Part shown: piece by piece, positions 44,982-52,132 of the stretch | How the letters are laid out: each line of letters begins with the position of its first letter | Numbering within the stretch: the stretch's first letter is position 1 | Made by a program: the position numbers and the translations under genes | Source of the DNA: an uncultured Mycoplasmatota bacterium | GTDB taxonomy: Bacteria > Bacillota_I > Bacilli_A > Izemoplasmatales > Izemoplasmataceae | Assembly (NCBI GenBank): GCA_913062645.1 | Contig: CAJXVW010000001.1 | Span: 1,054,001 to 1,118,000 of the forward strand | Direction of reading: 5' to 3' | DNA length: 64,000 nt | Notes under the pieces: generated by a model | The model's database searches: none | The model's input: the letters and a program-made list of their open reading frames with translations, nothing else | What the model was told of the DNA's origin: nothing

Positions 44982-44989
44982 GATATAAT
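44982..44989 (+). promoter_or_regulatory. Extended -10 promoter of pepF
   Basis: GATATAAT preceded by T forms TGATATAAT, 27 bases before the pepF ATG. Only a weak -35 (TTAACG, 19-base spacing) is seen. Confidence 0.6.
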
Positions 44990-45015
44990 ATAGAAAGTTG
45001 TAAGGAGGAATATAC

Positions 45016-46776
45016 ATGAAATGGGACCTAACCAAGCTCTATCCGACACTTGAGGCCTGGCAGGCCGAATACGACCGCATGGAGGCGCTCATCGCCACCA
45101 TGGGAACCTACCAGGGACAACTCGGTGAGTATGACAAATTCCACGAATACTATCAGCTTCAGAAAGATCTCGGCACCAATCTGATCAAGGTCTATCAGTA
45201 CGCCGCGCTCTTGTCCGATCTGAACAAGAAGAACACCGAAAACGCCGCTCGCGTGCAGAAAATGAGTTACCTGATGAGCAAGCTCCATCAGGCGACCGCG
45301 TTTGAAGCTCCGGAACTGCTGGCGCTGGGCAAAGACAAGATCGACTCGTTCATCGCCAAGAGCGATCTCTTGCAGGAATACAAGTTCGCCCTCGAAAAAC
45401 TGTTCCGCAACCAGGAACACGTTTTGGATCAGACCAGCGAAGCGATTCTCGCCAATTACTCGCAGCTCGCCAACCAAGGCAGCGAAATCTACACCGCACT
45501 CACGGTCGCCGACAAGGTCGACAAGGAAGTAACCTTGCAAAACGGTGAAACGATCACCGTCACCAGCGGTAACTATCGCTCCTATCTGGCCGATCTCAAG
45601 GATCCCGAAGACCGCAAGACCGTCTTCCAGGCCGTCTTCGCGCAGTACAAGGATCACAAGAACGCCTATGCCCAAATCTACAACACCGTCTTGCAGTCGG
45701 ACATCGCGACAATGAAGAACCGCAAATACCAGTCCTCGCTGGAAAGTTACTTGTTCCGCAACAACATTCCCGAAGACGTCTATCACAATCTCGTCGCCGT
45801 CGCCGCCGACTCGACCGATCTGATCAAACGCTACTACCAGATGCGCACCGACTACCTCGGTCTCGACACGCATCACACCTACGACCGGTTCCTGCCACTT
45901 GCAACGTCCAAAAGCAAGTTCACCTACGACGAAGCCAAGGACCTCTTCTTCGCTTCGATCGCGCATCTCGACGAGGAGTTTCAGGCCAAGGCCAAGTCCG
46001 CGCTCGAGGACGGCTATGTCGACGTCTACGAACAAGACGGCAAACAGACCGGCGCCTACAGTTGGGGCGCCGTCAACGAACATCCGTTCATTTTGCTGAA
46101 TTACGACGACACGCTCAACAACGTCTTCACCCTCGCCCACGAAGCCGGCCACAGTATGCATTCGCAGTTCGCCAGCGAAACCCAGCCGGTGGCGATGCAG
46201 AACTACACGATCTTCGTCGCTGAAATCGCTTCGACCTTCAACGAGCACAATCTGCTCGATCACTTCATCAAGAACAGCGACACCAGCAAGGAAGACAAGA
46301 TCATGCTCTTGCAACAGGCGATCGATGACATTCTCGGAACGTTCTACCGCCAGACGTTGTTCGCCAGTTACGAGCTGAAAGCCCACGAACTTGCCGAACA
46401 GGGCGAACCGATCACCTATGAGACGCTGTCACAGATCATGATTGATCTCTATCAACATTACTACGACATCGACATCACCGCCGAAGACGGCAAGGAGTTC
46501 GTCTGGGCCTACATCCCGCACCTCTTCTACACCCCGTTCTACGTGTACCAGTACGCGACCAGTTTCGCCGCGTCGCTGAAACTCTACGAACTCGTCAAAG
46601 ACGATCCCGCCAACATCAAGCACCACATCAATCTGTTGAAATCGGGCGGCAACGACTACCCCGTCAACCAGGTCAAGAACGCCGGCGTCGATCTCACCAC
46701 CAAGGAGGCCTTCGAAGCGGTCGTGCATCGTCTCGAAGAACTGCTGGACGAATTAGAGGTTGCATTGAAGGAATAA
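45016..46776 (+). CDS. pepF: Oligoendopeptidase F (M3B metallopeptidase)
   Basis: This is a 586-residue protein. The zinc site HEAGH is at about residues 375-379 in TLAHEAGHSMHSQF, with the downstream glutamate in FVAEIASTFNEHNL. The C-terminal YPVNQVKNAGVDLT block is typical of PepF. It is a cytoplasmic peptidase cutting short peptides, and could also process signalling peptides, though that is only a family-level remark. The ribosome site is AAGGAGG. It is monocistronic; the trpS T-box promoter starts in its last codons. Confidence 0.95.
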   Translation: MKWDLTKLYPTLEAWQAEYDRMEALIATMGTYQGQLGEYDKFHEYYQLQKDLGTNLIKVYQYAALLSDLNKKNTENAARVQKMSYLMSKLHQATAFEAPELLALGKDKIDSFIAKSDLLQEYKFALEKLFRNQEHVLDQTSEAILANYSQLANQGSEIYTALTVADKVDKEVTLQNGETITVTSGNYRSYLADLKDPEDRKTVFQAVFAQYKDHKNAYAQIYNTVLQSDIATMKNRKYQSSLESYLFRNNIPEDVYHNLVAVAADSTDLIKRYYQMRTDYLGLDTHHTYDRFLPLATSKSKFTYDEAKDLFFASIAHLDEEFQAKAKSALEDGYVDVYEQDGKQTGAYSWGAVNEHPFILLNYDDTLNNVFTLAHEAGHSMHSQFASETQPVAMQNYTIFVAEIASTFNEHNLLDHFIKNSDTSKEDKIMLLQQAIDDILGTFYRQTLFASYELKAHELAEQGEPITYETLSQIMIDLYQHYYDIDITAEDGKEFVWAYIPHLFYTPFYVYQYATSFAASLKLYELVKDDPANIKHHINLLKSGGNDYPVNQVKNAGVDLTTKEAFEAVVHRLEELLDELEVALKE

Positions 46777-46788
46777 TTGTTGTATCAT
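46760..46788 (+). promoter_or_regulatory. Promoter of the trpS T-box transcript
   Basis: TTGCAT, 17 bases, TATCAT. The -35 box lies inside the 3' end of pepF. Confidence 0.8.
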
Positions 46789-46794
46789 AAAACC

Positions 46795-47012
46795 AAGAAA
46801 TCGATGACGAGGACAAGTACGCCAGGGACCCTGCGCCAAGCGAATCCGGGACGGTGAAAGCCGGATCGCAATCCCGAAACGGAATGGACCTTTGAGAGGC
46901 ATATGCCCGTCTTCCCACGTTACGGGACCAAAGTGCCGGACGATTGTCCGGAACAAAGGTGGCACCACGGACTCGATGCGGTTCGTCCTTTCTCGGACGA
47001 ACCGCTTTTTAT
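46795..47012 (+). promoter_or_regulatory. T-box riboswitch of trpS, Trp (UGG) specifier
   Basis: The leader has the T-box AAGGTGGCACCACGG at 46956-46970 and a terminator stem GCGGTTCGTCC/GGACGAACCGC followed by five T (46978-47012). The specifier TGG is at 46885-46887 in the context GAA-TGG-A. Uncharged tRNA-Trp should allow read-through into trpS. This also supports UGG, not UGA, as the Trp codon. Confidence 0.93.
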
Positions 47013-47029
47013 ATTCAGGAGGGATTATC

Positions 47030-48031
47030 ATGAAACGCATCTTATCGGGCATTCAGCCCACCGGTTCACTCAACATCGGAACCTACCTCGGCAGCATCAA
47101 GAACTTCGTCAAACTTCAGGATCAGCTGCCGGATTACGAGTTCTTCATCTTCATCGCCGACTTGCACGCGATCACCGTCCCCAAGGACAAACAGAAACTG
47201 CGCAAACTGATCCGCGAACTCGCGGCGCTTTACATTGCCTGCGGTCTCGATCCCGAGCGTGTCAATCTGTTCATCCAGTCGGAAGTGCCGGCGCACGCTC
47301 AAATGGGGTATTTGCTGGAATGCCACAGCTACATCGGGGAATTGGAACGGATGACCCAGTACAAGGACAAATCGCGCAAACAGGAAACCGGCGTGACCGT
47401 TGGCCTGTTCACGTATCCGACGCTGATGGCCGCGGACATTCTCCTGTACGACCCGGACTTCGTGCCCGTCGGGCAGGACCAGAAACAACACCTCGAGCTG
47501 ACCCGTGACATCGCCCAGCGAATCAACAATCGCTTCAACGACATCTTTACCGTACCGGAACCGCTGATCAGCGAACGCGGCGCCAAAATCTACAGCTTCA
47601 CCGATCCCACATCCAAGATGAGCAAATCCGATGACAACGTCAAGTCGCGGATCGAACTTCTCGATCCCGAGAACATCATCAAGAAACGGATCAAAAGCGC
47701 CGTTACCGATTCGCTCGGCACGATCAAGTACGATCCCGAGAAACGGCCCGGCATCTCCAATCTGATGATGATTTACTCCGTTATCACTGGCCAGAGTTTC
47801 GAGGACATCGAAACCGCCTATGCCGACAAAGGCTACAAAGAGTTCAAAGACGATCTCGGCGAGATCGTCTACCAGGAACTGAAACCGATTCAAGACCGCT
47901 ATCACGAGCTCATCAACAGCAAAGAACTCGATGCCATCTTCGACAAAGGCCGCGAACGTGCCATTGAAGTGTCGAACCGCAAACTGTACAAGCTGATGGA
48001 CCGCATCGGCCTCGGCCGCAAGCGCAAGTAA
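47030..48031 (+). CDS. trpS: Tryptophan-tRNA ligase
   Basis: This is a 333-residue protein. The start is the ATG at 47030 with AGGAGG upstream; the longer frame lies in the T-box leader. The class I HIGH-like motif is TGSLNIGTYLG near the N-terminus, and KMSKS is at TSKMSKSDDN. GQDQKQHLELTRDIAQR is also typical. It charges tRNA-Trp. The HTH regulator gene at 48043 follows by 11 bases and may be read from the same transcript. Confidence 0.97.
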   Translation: MKRILSGIQPTGSLNIGTYLGSIKNFVKLQDQLPDYEFFIFIADLHAITVPKDKQKLRKLIRELAALYIACGLDPERVNLFIQSEVPAHAQMGYLLECHSYIGELERMTQYKDKSRKQETGVTVGLFTYPTLMAADILLYDPDFVPVGQDQKQHLELTRDIAQRINNRFNDIFTVPEPLISERGAKIYSFTDPTSKMSKSDDNVKSRIELLDPENIIKKRIKSAVTDSLGTIKYDPEKRPGISNLMMIYSVITGQSFEDIETAYADKGYKEFKDDLGEIVYQELKPIQDRYHELINSKELDAIFDKGRERAIEVSNRKLYKLMDRIGLGRKRK

Positions 48032-48042
48032 GGGAGAACAAG

Positions 48043-48942
48043 ATGAACAACAACGACTTTGCAAAATTCATCGATGAAATCCGCGAATCAAGAAAAATGT
48101 CACGTGAGGAACTCGTTGATGGCATTCTGTCCATACGACAGTACTTCCGTTTCATCAAAGGGGAATCATCGCTCAAGAATCAAACCATTTCCGAGCTTCT
48201 GGAAAGACTTGAAATAGCGGATGTTGTTTCGTACGAGTACTTCAAGCGGAGGAATGATGACAATTTTGTCAAGTTGAAAGAAATCTATCAATATGTATTC
48301 AAGAATGATCTGAAAACCGCGAACAAAATGATCTCCGATTTTGATGAATCGACGCTCGAATTGAGCAGCAATAAGAAGTTCTTCTCATTTATCAAGGAGT
48401 ATTTGGGTCAGCAACAAGAGTTATGGAGCTACGAAACAGCAGTCCAACGCGTTTTAGATCTGATCGAGTATCCGGATGTACTGGATAAGCAAGTTCACTC
48501 GTTTGTTGAAAAAACCGCTTTGGTTTATGCGACCAATTATTTGCTCAAGCAAAAGGACTTCCGCATTAGCACATATTATTATAATTTGGTAAAAAAGGAA
48601 ATCGATACAAAAACACACGATGAAGAATACCGCATCGCATTCCGAGTCATGGCTGCAAAAAGTCTCGGGTACATACAAGAGTTCAATAAGGCCCTCTATA
48701 TTCTAAAAGATACCGAACAACAATTCTTCAAAGGTATCGAATTCATGCCGATGATAACATTGTATTACTACAAGGCATTGGTCGAACGTGATATGTACGA
48801 TGACGAGACCTACAAACGATCGTTGCGCAAAATGTATTGCCTAATCAACTTGCTTGATGACCGGACACAAACAGAAAAAATTGAGCAATCCGTGGAGCGA
48901 TTGTTCAATATCAAAGAAGTCGAATTGATTCAATTCAAATAA
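48043..48942 (+). CDS. HTH regulator with helical-repeat C-terminal domain (RRNPP-like), paralogue A
   Basis: This is a 299-residue protein. Residues 1-65 look like an XRE-type helix-turn-helix: FIDEIRESRKMSREELVDGI, then SIRQYFRFIKGESS. The rest is all helical with tandem-helix, TPR-like spacing, as in the Rgg, PlcR and PrgX group of peptide-sensing regulators. It is clearly related to the gene at 49611-50519: both have SRE(E/D)L-x-x-GI(L/M)S and a (F/R)-x-(F/Y)-(I/L)-(K/R)-G-(E/D) turn. GGGAG precedes the ATG, 11 bases after trpS. Base composition is more AT-rich than trpS. The regulator class is inferred; the DNA target and ligand are unknown. Confidence 0.65.
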   Translation: MNNNDFAKFIDEIRESRKMSREELVDGILSIRQYFRFIKGESSLKNQTISELLERLEIADVVSYEYFKRRNDDNFVKLKEIYQYVFKNDLKTANKMISDFDESTLELSSNKKFFSFIKEYLGQQQELWSYETAVQRVLDLIEYPDVLDKQVHSFVEKTALVYATNYLLKQKDFRISTYYYNLVKKEIDTKTHDEEYRIAFRVMAAKSLGYIQEFNKALYILKDTEQQFFKGIEFMPMITLYYYKALVERDMYDDETYKRSLRKMYCLINLLDDRTQTEKIEQSVERLFNIKEVELIQFK

Positions 48943-48967
48943 AAAAAGAGCGTTCCCGCTCTTTTTT
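48941..48967. terminator. Bidirectional terminator after regulator A
   Basis: The stem AAAAAGAGCG/CGCTCTTTTT with loop TTCC lies between convergent genes; the stop codons of both lie at its edges. Confidence 0.9.
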
Positions 48968-49244
48968 AGTTGGAAAACTTGAACATGAACTCTTTGATCA
49001 AGCGCTGCGTCTTGTGGTGCGAATCCACATTGATGACCCAACGATTCTGTTCGATGTCGCTGATGTGTTCTTCGTACCATTCGTTCAGTTTGTTGATCAT
49101 GATCTTGATCATGGCGAAGTCTTCATTGACAATCGCGTCCTTGAGTTTATTCAAATAGCTGATCACATACGGATCGCACGAGTATTGTTTGATTGTCCCC
49201 AACATCCCATCGTATTCGATGCTCAGTTCCTGCAATGCTGTCAT
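48966..49244 (-). CDS. Small helical protein of unknown function
   Basis: This protein is about 92 residues long (ATG at 49244, AGGAGG 11 bases upstream; a GTG at 49253 is only 2 bases from that site). It appears entirely helical and charged, with no signal peptide, membrane segment or known motif. It begins TALQELSIEYDGMLGTIK and contains a single cysteine. It lies downstream of the 43-residue peptide gene on the same strand (151-base gap) and convergent with regulator A. It could be part of the same local system. I do not recognise a family. Confidence 0.6.
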   Translation of the reverse strand: MTALQELSIEYDGMLGTIKQYSCDPYVISYLNKLKDAIVNEDFAMIKIMINKLNEWYEEHISDIEQNRWVINVDSHHKTQRLIKEFMFKFSN

Positions 49245-49395
49245 ATTCTCCACTACCTCCTATACTGAATTTTGGCATAATAAAAAACAAAAAACTAGTT
49301 GTGATGCGAATAAACCGGATTAGTTTTTCATTCTTTGAAAGATCGAATCTAGTAAAATCCGTGTTCTTGTAGTAAAATGGAACTAATCGATGTTT
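49245..49395 (-). promoter_or_regulatory. AT-rich gap between the peptide gene and the small helical gene
   Basis: This 151-base gap contains two near-identical TAGTAAAAT copies and a weak inverted repeat AAAACTA/TAGTTTT followed on the minus strand by TTTTTTGTTTTTT. That could be a terminator for the peptide gene. A TATTAT box near the end may serve the small gene. Confidence 0.4.
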
Positions 49396-49527
49396 TTAGT
49401 TGTTGCCGCCTTCAGGGGTTACAACCTGAGGGATGTCAGCGTATTCGCTACCTGCGGTGATAACGACACCTACACCTGAACTAATCATCAAACCGATAGC
49501 AAGAATCAATGCGAACAATTTTTTCAT
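49396..49527 (-). CDS. 43-residue exported peptide, candidate signalling pro-peptide
   Basis: This short gene reads MKKLFALILAIGLMISSG, then VGVVITAGSEYADIP, then QVVTPEGGNN and a TAA stop. The start is firm: AAGGAG lies 8 bases upstream, and TACAAT (49550-49555) lies upstream of that. The first 18-25 residues form a clear Sec-type signal (KK, hydrophobic core, small residues), leaving a polar C-terminal tail of about 18-25 residues. It is divergent from an RRNPP-like regulator 83 bases away. PapR- and Phr-type pheromone precursors have this size and layout. A role as a pheromone is inference; a small secreted peptide of other function is possible. Confidence 0.7.
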   Translation of the reverse strand: MKKLFALILAIGLMISSGVGVVITAGSEYADIPQVVTPEGGNN

Positions 49528-49610
49528 TTATCTCATCTCCTTTGACACCATTGTAAACGCAATGCGAGAAAAAGGAAAGTTCATATATGACCCATATGGA
49601 GGTGAATTTC
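49528..49610. promoter_or_regulatory. Divergent promoter/operator region between the peptide gene and regulator B
   Basis: This 83-base region has a minus-strand TACAAT -10 box at 49550-49555 for the peptide gene. An inverted repeat, CATAT-N7-ATATG, lies at 49582-49598 just before the regulator's ribosome site. The repeat is a candidate operator. Confidence 0.55.
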
Positions 49611-50519
49611 TTGGAAACCGATTCTAGAGAGTTTGGATTGTTTCTCGATGGCCTGCGAATCGAACGCAACATATCCAGGGAAGACCTTTGTGAGGGCATT
49701 ATGTCACTTAGCCAATACAAGCGATATCTGCGTGGGGACACAGCCATACCGAATGATCGATTGGTGTTGATTGCTGATAAACTGAAGTTCAGCATCAGCG
49801 ATATCCACGTGATGTACAATAGGAAATCTGATAAGCAGCTTCAGAAAATTTCGGACATCTATCATCTTATCCAGCGGCATCAGTTTGAGAAAGCTTATCA
49901 ATGTGCGAACGAACTACGAGACCAGATTATCGTTTCGGATTACAACAAACTGTACTATGATTTCTGCATGCTCAATATCCAGCACAACTTAAATATGGTG
50001 TCCGATGTCCACGTTCTCGAACTCTATTCCGAGATGATCGATTATCAAAACTTCACCAATCGAGAGTCCATGAACTGGGTCGAGTTCAATATTCTGATAC
50101 AAATCGTAAAAATAGCGTCGAAAATGGATAATTTTGAACCAGCGGACATGCTGTACAGTATGATTTCATCGGAACGGTTCACACTCAACTTCAACCGCCA
50201 GGAAACATATATTCCAGCGATTTACATCACGCTTGCGCAGATTCTTGGCGTACAAGACAAGTATCAACAAGTCATTGATATCACAACCAAAGGTATCAAT
50301 CACTGCATTAAGTACGAAATAATGAGTAGTCTTGCACATCTTTTTCTTGTAAATGCATTTGCAAACTATGACCTTGGCAACAAAGAGCAGGCCATCGAAA
50401 GTGCGAAAAAGGTTTTTATGCTGTTAACGATCGAAAACAAACCCCAGAAGTTCGAACAATTCCGCTACTCCTTTGAAAACAAGTTCAACATGAGCGTCGA
50501 TGATCTGATTTGCCTTTAA
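49611..50519 (+). CDS. HTH regulator with helical-repeat C-terminal domain (RRNPP-like), paralogue B, TTG start
   Basis: This is a 302-residue protein. The start is a TTG at 49611: GGAGGTG lies exactly six bases before it, and the ATG at 49596 overlaps that site. It has an N-terminal helix-turn-helix (FLDGLRIERNISREDLCEG, SLSQYKRYLRGDTA), then about 230 residues of helix pairs spaced like TPR repeats (for example YIPAIYITLAQILGVQDKYQ and LFLVNAFANYDLGNKEQA). It is a paralogue of 48043-48942. Divergence from the peptide gene suggests the peptide could be its ligand. It is AT-rich relative to the flanks. Confidence 0.7.
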   Translation: METDSREFGLFLDGLRIERNISREDLCEGIMSLSQYKRYLRGDTAIPNDRLVLIADKLKFSISDIHVMYNRKSDKQLQKISDIYHLIQRHQFEKAYQCANELRDQIIVSDYNKLYYDFCMLNIQHNLNMVSDVHVLELYSEMIDYQNFTNRESMNWVEFNILIQIVKIASKMDNFEPADMLYSMISSERFTLNFNRQETYIPAIYITLAQILGVQDKYQQVIDITTKGINHCIKYEIMSSLAHLFLVNAFANYDLGNKEQAIESAKKVFMLLTIENKPQKFEQFRYSFENKFNMSVDDLICL

Positions 50520-50523
50520 AAAT

Positions 50524-50547
50524 AAAAAAGCGCGCTGCGCTTTTTTT
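50524..50547. terminator. Bidirectional terminator between regulator B and the HPr gene
   Basis: The stem AAAAAAGCGC/GCGCTTTTTT with loop GCT lies between convergent genes. Confidence 0.88.
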
Positions 50548-50806
50548 ATTTCAATCGCAATGCTTGAAAGAACTTCGTGATGTCGTTCATCGCTTCGGGC
50601 GCATCGGTTCCTTCGATGTCGATTTCGATCGTCGAACCGCGAATCACACCAAGCGACAAGACGCCCATGATTGACTTGAGATCGGTGGATGCGCCATTGT
50701 AGGTGATCGTCATCTTCGCCTGATACTGATTGGCGAGATGAACGAGTTCGGTTGCGGGACGGGCATGGATGCCCTGTTCGTTGACGATCAGGAACTCCCG
50801 ATTCAT
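50546..50806 (-). CDS. ptsH: HPr-family phosphocarrier protein
   Basis: This is an 86-residue protein. The active histidine is His14 in EQGIHARPATELV, and the regulatory serine is Ser45 in TDLKSIMGVLSLGV, so both phosphorylation sites of Gram-positive HPr are present. It passes phosphate from enzyme I to EIIA domains. Enzyme I (ptsI) is not adjacent. Instead it overlaps, by 4 bases, the gene for a membrane-tethered EIIB-like protein. Either housekeeping HPr or a Crh-like paralogue is possible, though a Crh would lack His14. Confidence 0.9.
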   Translation of the reverse strand: MNREFLIVNEQGIHARPATELVHLANQYQAKMTITYNGASTDLKSIMGVLSLGVIRGSTIEIDIEGTDAPEAMNDITKFFQALRLK

Positions 50807-51150
50807 CGGCGTGCTCCTTCGAGCGCTTTGGCGAATGCTTCATAGAACGCCTGGTTGTCCTCGTTGCTGCCCTTGACGTAGAACTTGACCTTGTCACCGA
50901 CGATGCTGATGCCTTCGGCGCCGAGTTCCTTGAGTTTCGTCGCATCGAACTTGCGGATGTCATCAAGAACGACGGCGATCTTGTTGCGAGCGAAGGAAAT
51001 ATCCTTGACGATGACATCGTCAAACACTGCCACGAACGCCGTGGTATCGATCACCGGCGGCTTCGGTTTGCGGTTCCAGTACAACAGTATGGCCGTGGTC
51101 GCGACAATCACGAGCGCGGCGGCGATGATGATCCAGTACGTCGGTTCCAT
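50803..51150 (-). CDS. Membrane-anchored EIIB-like protein lacking the active cysteine
   Basis: This is a 115-residue protein. Residues 5-24 form one membrane segment, then a short Lys/Pro linker. Residues 38-112 resemble the glucose-type PTS EIIB fold: ARNKIAVVLDDIRKFDATKL, then KELGAEGISIVGDKVKFYV. In active EIIB the first strand turn carries the phosphorylated Cys; here Ser52 occupies that place. It overlaps the HPr gene by 4 bases, so a PTS-linked sensory or regulatory role is plausible. The family assignment is by eye from the LG-A-x-G-(I/V)-x-x-VG pattern and needs a profile search. Confidence 0.6.
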   Translation of the reverse strand: MEPTYWIIIAAALVIVATTAILLYWNRKPKPPVIDTTAFVAVFDDVIVKDISFARNKIAVVLDDIRKFDATKLKELGAEGISIVGDKVKFYVKGSNEDNQAFYEAFAKALEGARR

Positions 51151-51249
51151 GCTCTCACCTCTTCGATTATTTTACCACAATTCATTTATTTTTGGAACAT
51201 TATTGGGTATAATATTGATAACAACGCAACCGGGAAACGAGGTGCCATC

Positions 51250-51660
51250 ATGCAAGTCATCGTCGCCACAACCCAAAAGGAATTCGTCGAACACGTGCTG
51301 ATCCGCGGCCAGGTGTTCATCATCGAACAACAGATCGACTGGGCCATCGAATTCGACGGTCTGGACGATCAGTGCGTGCTGTTCAATGCCTATCTCGATG
51401 ATACGATCGTCGGCGCCGCGCGTCTGTACAAGAACAAGGTCGGCCGCGTTGCGACGCTCAAGGAACATCGCAACAAAGGCGTCGGAAAGGCTCTGATGGA
51501 CGCCATTGAAGCGTACGCCAAAGATCATGGAATCGCCAAACTGACGTTGAACGCCCAACTCTATGTCAAAGATTTTTATCTCCATCTGGGCTACGTTCCC
51601 GAAGGCGAAATCTTTCAAGAAGCCGACATCGACCACGTCAAAATGACCAAGGAGCTCTGA
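51250..51660 (+). CDS. GNAT-family N-acetyltransferase
   Basis: This is a 136-residue protein. The acetyl-CoA binding motif A is reduced to RVATLKEHRNKGVGKALMDAI (Q/R-x-x-G-x-G/A form), followed by LTLNAQLYVKDFYLHLGYVPEG. This resembles the YjcF-like small GNAT group. The substrate is unknown. The start has GAGGTGCCATC-ATG. It is coupled to the next gene, one base apart. Confidence 0.85.
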   Translation: MQVIVATTQKEFVEHVLIRGQVFIIEQQIDWAIEFDGLDDQCVLFNAYLDDTIVGAARLYKNKVGRVATLKEHRNKGVGKALMDAIEAYAKDHGIAKLTLNAQLYVKDFYLHLGYVPEGEIFQEADIDHVKMTKEL

Positions 51661-51661
51661 C

Positions 51662-52117
51662 ATGAACCAAGACCAACACAAGGAACTGGGCATCGCCTAT
51701 TTCAACAAGACCTGGGAATACCTCGACAATCCCCATCGCAGTGAAGCGGACAATCAGACGATGTTGCACTACGCCCATGCATCGCGACTGCACTGGGAAC
51801 TGTCCGGCGCACCGATCCTGAACCGCATCCGCGGGGACTGGATGCTCGCCAACGTCTATGGCCGCTTGGGCATGAGCGAAGGCGCGATGCGCTTCGCCGA
51901 ACAATGTCTGAACGATACATTACAAGAAGGCATCGGCGACTTCGATCTGGTGTTCGCCTACGAAGCGATGGCCCGCGCGCATTACGCCGGAGGCGATCAG
52001 CGCGACGCCAAATCGTACCTCAAAAAGGCATACGACGGCCTCAACCAGGTGTCAAGCCAAGACGATCGCCACTACTGCAAAACCGTGCTTGACGCACTCA
52101 AAAACGACATCGGCTGA
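51662..52117 (+). CDS. Helical-repeat protein of unknown function
   Basis: This is a 151-residue helical protein starting one base after the GNAT stop. The pattern GDWMLANVYGRLGMSEGAMRFAEQCLN and FAYEAMARAHYAGGDQRDAKSYLKKA is that of two TPR-like helix pairs. No catalytic motif is seen, so it is likely a protein-binding partner. Similar short proteins occur widely, but I cannot name the family. Its TGA stop lies in the loop of its terminator. Confidence 0.6.
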   Translation: MNQDQHKELGIAYFNKTWEYLDNPHRSEADNQTMLHYAHASRLHWELSGAPILNRIRGDWMLANVYGRLGMSEGAMRFAEQCLNDTLQEGIGDFDLVFAYEAMARAHYAGGDQRDAKSYLKKAYDGLNQVSSQDDRHYCKTVLDALKNDIG

Positions 52118-52131
52118 TGTCGTTTTGTTTT
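52101..52131 (+). terminator. Terminator after the GNAT/helical-repeat pair
   Basis: The stem AAAACGACATC/GATGTCGTTTT with loop GGCT is followed by GTTTTG. The TGA stop codon overlaps the loop. It also lies just beyond the mgtE stop and could serve both strands. Confidence 0.88.
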
Positions 52132-52132
52132 G

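Noticed and set aside
49542-49570. Plus-strand TTGACA as the -35 box for regulator B
   Set aside because: No -10-like sequence occurs 16-19 bases downstream; the real promoter of regulator B is not clear.
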